From NCBI GenBank assembly GCA_029207755.1, contig JARCOQ010000072.1, positions 1-64,000 of the forward strand: DNA of 64,000 bases, in the 5' to 3' direction. The notes under the pieces are model-generated. The model saw only the letters and a list, made by a program, of their open reading frames with translations, ran no database searches and was not told where the DNA came from. The DNA comes from Chamaea fasciata. Taxonomy: Eukaryota > Chordata > Aves > Passeriformes > Sylviidae. Positions 61,101-64,000 of the stretch are shown here, piece after piece. A program made the position numbers and the translations under genes. Positions within the stretch are counted from its first letter, which is position 1; the number at the start of each line of letters is the position of its first letter.

Positions 61101-63963
61101 TCGGCGCTCACACCAGCCCTCAGGGCCAGGGCAGCCACCGCCACAAAGCTGCCAAAGCCCAGGCACCAGCACTGACAAGCAATGGCAAGAAGGCACGGCC
61201 ACACCCAGCCCCTTCCAAGCTGCTGCCCCCACTGAGGACACGGCAGGATTGGCTTGGAGAGCAGACACAGCCAGGTGCACGTCAGTGCCCTTTTGTGCCA
61301 ACAGGTGACGGGAGACAGAGCGTCAGCTGGGCTCTCTTCTCAGCCCCACCAGCTCTTATCTGAGGGCACAGGACCGGCAGCTGCTCTGGGCAAGAAGCAG
61401 CTTCAATGACTTGTGCTGTAGAATCACAAAGGGCTTGATTTGTTTTCCTAGAGACTGATCTGAGCAGGGCTTGGGCCAGTGGGTAGCATTCTAACAGTCA
61501 TGGGAATGACTGGGAATCAGGTAGGAAAAAGTGCCATGGATCTGAGGAATATACAGCAAAGGGGCTGGAGGCTCACTCCTGAGAAATGCCTACAGTGCAC
61601 TTTTATCTGATCATGCCCCAGGCCTATGTCTCTTGGATATATCTTTCTAGGAACAAAACTAGGATATTAAATACAGATTGTAATAAAAGGATCTGTTTTT
61701 TTCATTGGGGGCACAAAAAAACCAGCTCTTGCTCTCTGTTTCTGCTGTCACCTGATGTTCTTTCCAAAGAGTCCTCACTGACAAATATATAATATTCTCA
61801 TTAGAAAACCTGCAGATGTAGTAGTGGTAAATAAGAACAGTCATCAAAATGACGCCACTAAGACACATGGGGCAGAAGAGCTCCTTTAAGATGGAGAAAA
61901 AACCTCTACCCAAAAAAAAATCCGGAAAAAAAACCAAACTAAAACCACAACCAAAAGACAAAATGCCAAAACCAATCAATTTCCGTGAAGGTTTTTTTTG
62001 CTCTGATGGCGGATGAGAAGTCAGGAGTCTAAGGAGAATTTAGGAAGCTAACTATTCTATCCAGTTTGGCCACTAGCACACAGAACGTGCCCAGATCATT
62101 TGCTAGCTCACAGCCTTCTGCTGATGCAAGGACAACCCCTGCTTCTGCCTTTAGCAGCTGGGGAAGCTCAGGCAAACCCCAGGCACGTCCAAGCTGCCCT
62201 CAGAGGCAGCGGGAACACCCAGAGCACTCTCTTGCTGCCTTGGAGCACAGCCTTTCCTGTGGGGAGCCCTAAATGCTCCTGGGACGCCAAAGTGAGTAGG
62301 ATCATTGGGTCCAGCTGTGCTGGCACGTTCACACCATACACTGTCCCTCAGAGAAGAAAGACACAAGACATACTCAGGAGCTCCAGGGACTCATCCTCAT
62401 CATCCTCCATCGCCTGTTGCTGAGCAGAAGCCCTGTCAGTGCTGGAGATGAACGAACTGCCCGGCTTCCACTGCACAGCTTGGCCAGCACTAGTGCCTTC
62501 AGGTGACACTGCTGCTGCTGCAGGTTCAACAGAAGAGCCTGTGGAGATCTGAGACAACAAAGGAGTTTGTGTCAGAAAGAAAAGTGGCTGGCAGAGATTA
62601 GCCCCAGATCCCATTTCAAGTGCAAGCCCTTAGCAAGATGCTGTCAGCCACATGCAGGGCTCTGCCATGGGTTTGTTCTGATGTCCACTCCTCAAACTGG
62701 ATGGCTCAAAGCCAAAGGCTGGTTTGACTGGAGTGCAAGGCCAGATTCATTGTCCATTTTCTCCAAAATGCATTTGCATGGATTTTCTGAAGGGTGACTG
62801 CCAAAATGACCATTCCACTTTCTCCCAAGGACGCTTTTCCCCTTCCAAGGGCTGCAGACACACTTGCAGCTCTTTGTTCAAATGTTCTACCTTCTCCCAT
62901 GGAGTCCTCTTTTCCTCCGGCATCTTCTGAACGTGCCCAACCGGCAGCGCTGCTGCTTGGGACAGTTTCTGTGCCTCACAGGAATCTTGGGGCTCCTTGC
63001 TGCCAGTCACTTGATGGAAATCTTTGCAGGCTGCCAGGCGAGATGTCAACACTTCCACCTCAAGTCAAAGAGAACAAAGCAGTCAGAGAGTCCAGCTTGT
63101 CCCTGTCAGCCAAGAGTCATCGACTCTGAGGAAAGGGAGAGGACCAGATTCACAAGGGATACAGACAGCTTCTTTCCAGATCCATCTGGGTCACCGTGTT
63201 CCCCTGCAAGAACACCTCAAGAAACGAGGAGAGCAGGAAGAGGCCAGCAGGAATGCATTCAGATGACTGCTGGCCAAAAGGCCAAAGCACTAGTGCCACT
63301 GTGCAAGGCAGCAGCTGAGATTCAGCAGAGCAGGGAGTGTCCTTCAGAGTGCCTGTGGCACGCACTGGAGCAGGATGGCACTCAGAGGCATCACCCCACC
63401 CCCCTGCTGCTCTGCAGGGGAAAGGCAAGAAGGGCAGAAAGCACCAGGTTGGTGACTGCAGTGGCTATTGCTCATTCACTCACTTGTTTCTGTAGAGCCT
63501 CTCGCTTCTCAAGGAGGAGACCAATTTTCGCTCGGTCTTCTGCTAGAATCTCCATTTCTTCCTCCAGCCTCTTCTCCCATGCCTTGATCCTAGCCCGAGT
63601 TTTCTGCAGCTCTGCCTGCAGCTTGTCTCCAAAGTTCGGTGAAGAACAGGAGACAGAACCTTCCATCAGGGGAGTGGCTACTACTCCTCCGCTTACATGG
63701 TTTTGTTGATTGCCCCTCTCCTGATGGAGTTTCCATTGATCCTCAGTTCTTCTGATGTCTTCCCTGCTCTTCCTCCTTGCTGCCATCGTGTCACTCGGAG
63801 GTTTGGGCGGCTCTGCTTGTGCCTCTGCCTCCACGTTCTGTACAAACAAATGCAGAGCAAGTGACTGGGAGATGCCATCAGGCTCAGCTTTTTCCTTTTT
63901 CAGCGTACAAATCATATTCATTCAGCCACTTCTTTCTGCTTCCCTGCCCACCTCTGCTTCCAT
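55052..63963 (-). CDS. PAK-like Ser/Thr kinase with coiled-coil N terminus (whole gene)
   Basis: Twelve exons, listed separately, join in one frame to a protein of about 551 residues (542 with the alternative third-exon donor). Order: a short start exon, a coiled-coil exon (coil about residues 75-122), a charged linker, a pre-kinase linker with an acidic [12 protein letters not shown] segment aligning with the corresponding part of PAK1-3, and a full kinase domain from about residue 258. Visible catalytic features are the glycine loop GRGAFGEV (265-272), Lys287, Glu303, HRD Asp377, DFG Asp395, APE Glu422, Asp434 and Arg497, so activity is expected. The family phosphorylates Ser/Thr in cytoskeletal and MAPK signalling. 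No CRIB or autoinhibitory segment is found, so Rho-GTPase control is probably absent. It resembles the expanded songbird PAK3-like genes; orthology is not shown. The promoter lies outside the window. Confidence 0.85.
55619..55756 (-). CDS. PAK-like kinase exon 11 (kinase C-lobe)
   Basis: 138 nt, phase 0 on both sides, acceptor ttttctccag, donor CAG|gtaaaatg. It encodes [17 protein letters not shown] through [10 protein letters not shown], aligning with the PAK subdomain X-XI region (LYLIATNGTPELQ...SAKELLQ), and includes the conserved Arg497. Confidence 0.9.
56644..56840 (-). CDS. PAK-like kinase exon 10 (activation segment)
   Basis: 197 nt, acceptor ctctccccag, donor ATG|gtaaggtg. It starts with two bases completing Ala394 and then carries [23 protein letters not shown], and [20 protein letters not shown]. 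The family activation-loop Thr (Thr423 in PAK1) is replaced by Ser411, and GTPYW reads GTAWW. Confidence 0.93.
57294..57393 (-). CDS. PAK-like kinase exon 9 (catalytic loop)
   Basis: 100 nt, acceptor ctctctcag, donor CTGG|gtcagtat. It encodes [20 protein letters not shown] and then [13 protein letters not shown]. The catalytic Asp and Asn are kept, while the usual Asp before Asn in PAK (HRDIKSDN) is Leu here. The final G joins CT of exon 10 as Ala. Confidence 0.93.
58069..58186 (-). CDS. PAK-like kinase exon 8 (hinge)
   Basis: 118 nt, acceptor cttctttcag, donor GAG|gtgaggga. It encodes [20 protein letters not shown] and continues to ATISRE, matching the PAK hinge with a Met gatekeeper and the GGSL motif. 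The first base completes a Ser codon with exon 7. Confidence 0.93.
58842..58954 (-). CDS. PAK-like kinase exon 7 (VAIK lysine, helix C)
   Basis: 113 nt, acceptor cattctag, donor ACAG|gtgagtgg. It encodes [37 protein letters not shown] and two bases of the next Ser. It holds the ATP-anchoring Lys287 and helix-C Glu303. Confidence 0.93.
59718..59766 (-). CDS. PAK-like kinase exon 6 (glycine loop end)
   Basis: 49 nt, acceptor gtttctag, donor CAG|gtaaatgt. It encodes [16 protein letters not shown], aligned to ASGTVYTAMDVATGQE of PAK. The first base completes the preceding Gly codon. Confidence 0.9.
60315..60378 (-). CDS. PAK-like kinase exon 5 (kinase domain start)
   Basis: 64 nt, acceptor gtttccctcag, donor GAGG|gtgagtcc. 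It encodes [20 protein letters not shown]. With exon 4 it gives [17 protein letters not shown], which aligns with LEKLRSIVSVGDPKKKY of PAK1, confirming the splice junction. Confidence 0.9.
60379..62373 (-). other. Large intron 4 with GC-rich core
   Basis: About 2.0 kb between the linker exon and the first kinase-domain exon. 60740-61330 is GC-rich and carries overlapping open frames of up to 179 codons without any recognised domain. No further exon is needed, because the phases of the flanking exons agree. Confidence 0.6.
62374..62548 (-). CDS. PAK-like kinase exon 4 (acidic pre-kinase linker)
   Basis: 175 nt, acceptor ttgttgtctcag, donor CTGA|gtatgtct. It encodes ISTGSSVEP at its start, a Ser/Ala/Gln-rich middle and [13 protein letters not shown] at its end, aligned to the MSDEEILEKL region just upstream of the PAK1 kinase domain. 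Confidence 0.85.
62864..63058 (-). CDS. PAK-like kinase exon 3 (charged linker)
   Basis: Acceptor tttgacttgag, entering in phase 0 with [17 protein letters not shown] and continuing through a Lys/Glu-rich stretch ([20 protein letters not shown]). The donor is uncertain: CAA|gtgtgt at 62864 (195 nt) and AAG|gtagaa at 62891 (168 nt) both keep the frame. No match to a known domain, and no CRIB motif. Confidence 0.65.
63484..63837 (-). CDS. PAK-like kinase exon 2 (coiled coil)
   Basis: 354 nt, acceptor tttgtttgtacag, donor CAA|gtgagtga, phase 0 on both sides. The first half is polar ([17 protein letters not shown], then basic RRKSRED). The last 48 residues form a long heptad-type coil ([46 protein letters not shown]). 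This exon replaces the region that holds CRIB in ordinary PAKs. It contains an internal Met that could be an alternative start. Confidence 0.75.
63952..63963 (-). CDS. PAK-like kinase exon 1 (proposed start)
   Basis: ATG-GAA-GCA-GAG followed by the donor gtgggcagg. The start context (tacaATGG, with A at -3 and G at +4) is strong, and phase 0 joins the next exon as MEAE-NVEAEA. Only four residues are coded here, so the proposal rests on phase and context; the start could instead be the Met inside exon 2. Sequence to the right edge (63964-64000) would be 5' UTR. Confidence 0.5.
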
Positions 63964-64000
63964 TGTAACCCTCCTGTCCCAGTGCTGATCTCTGCAGATG

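Noticed and set aside
60665..61204. 179-codon frame in the large kinase intron
   Set aside because: GC-driven; the flanking exons join in phase without it and the junction matches the PAK alignment.

Overview
The window looks like nuclear genomic DNA of a bird, most likely a songbird. The evidence is spliced eukaryotic exons, a CR1-like LINE fragment, solo retroviral LTRs, GC-rich minisatellites of the microchromosome type, and a PAK-type kinase resembling the PAK3-like family that is expanded in songbirds. Gene density is low. Only one gene can be assembled with confidence.

Layout. 1-7737 is a tandem array of about 52 copies of a 148-bp satellite, each with a short dyad; it runs off the left edge. 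7738-8180 holds diverged, older relatives of the satellite in CpG-rich sequence, followed by an exon-like segment (8445-8573). 10484-11146 is a solo LTR, and 11695-12235 is a degenerate 84-bp tandem repeat. 12.2-18.3 kb is AT-richer sequence without recognisable genes. A 1.6-kb block (18258-19861) recurs in direct orientation at 28910-30513.

Directly against the right edge of the first block lies a 3.3-kb GC-rich cluster (19861-23205). It contains nine 40-bp repeats resembling ZNF143/Staf promoter elements, a duplicated CRE/octamer/GC-box cassette with a TATA box, inverted ACTGG minisatellite arms, G-run sequence, an AT palindrome, a roughly 220-bp tandem repeat carrying about eight YY1-like GCCGCCAT motifs, and two well-spliced exons that end an unidentified minus-strand protein. 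23.2-51.3 kb is gene-poor, with one exon-like segment (28412-28651), a CR1 fragment (38.1-38.6 kb), an A/C-rich low-complexity tract (42.5-43.0 kb) and a second, oppositely oriented solo LTR (46260-46916). 51.3-52.2 kb is a purine-rich minisatellite.

The right end (55052-63963, minus strand) is a twelve-exon kinase gene, assembled here by splice sites, phase and homology. It has an intact PAK-like catalytic domain and pre-kinase linker, but the usual CRIB/autoinhibitory half is replaced by a coiled-coil N terminus. All exon phases agree, every catalytic residue is present, and a poly(A) signal follows the stop. The promoter and any further 5' exons lie beyond the right edge. No functional link between this gene and the repeat clusters can be shown from sequence.
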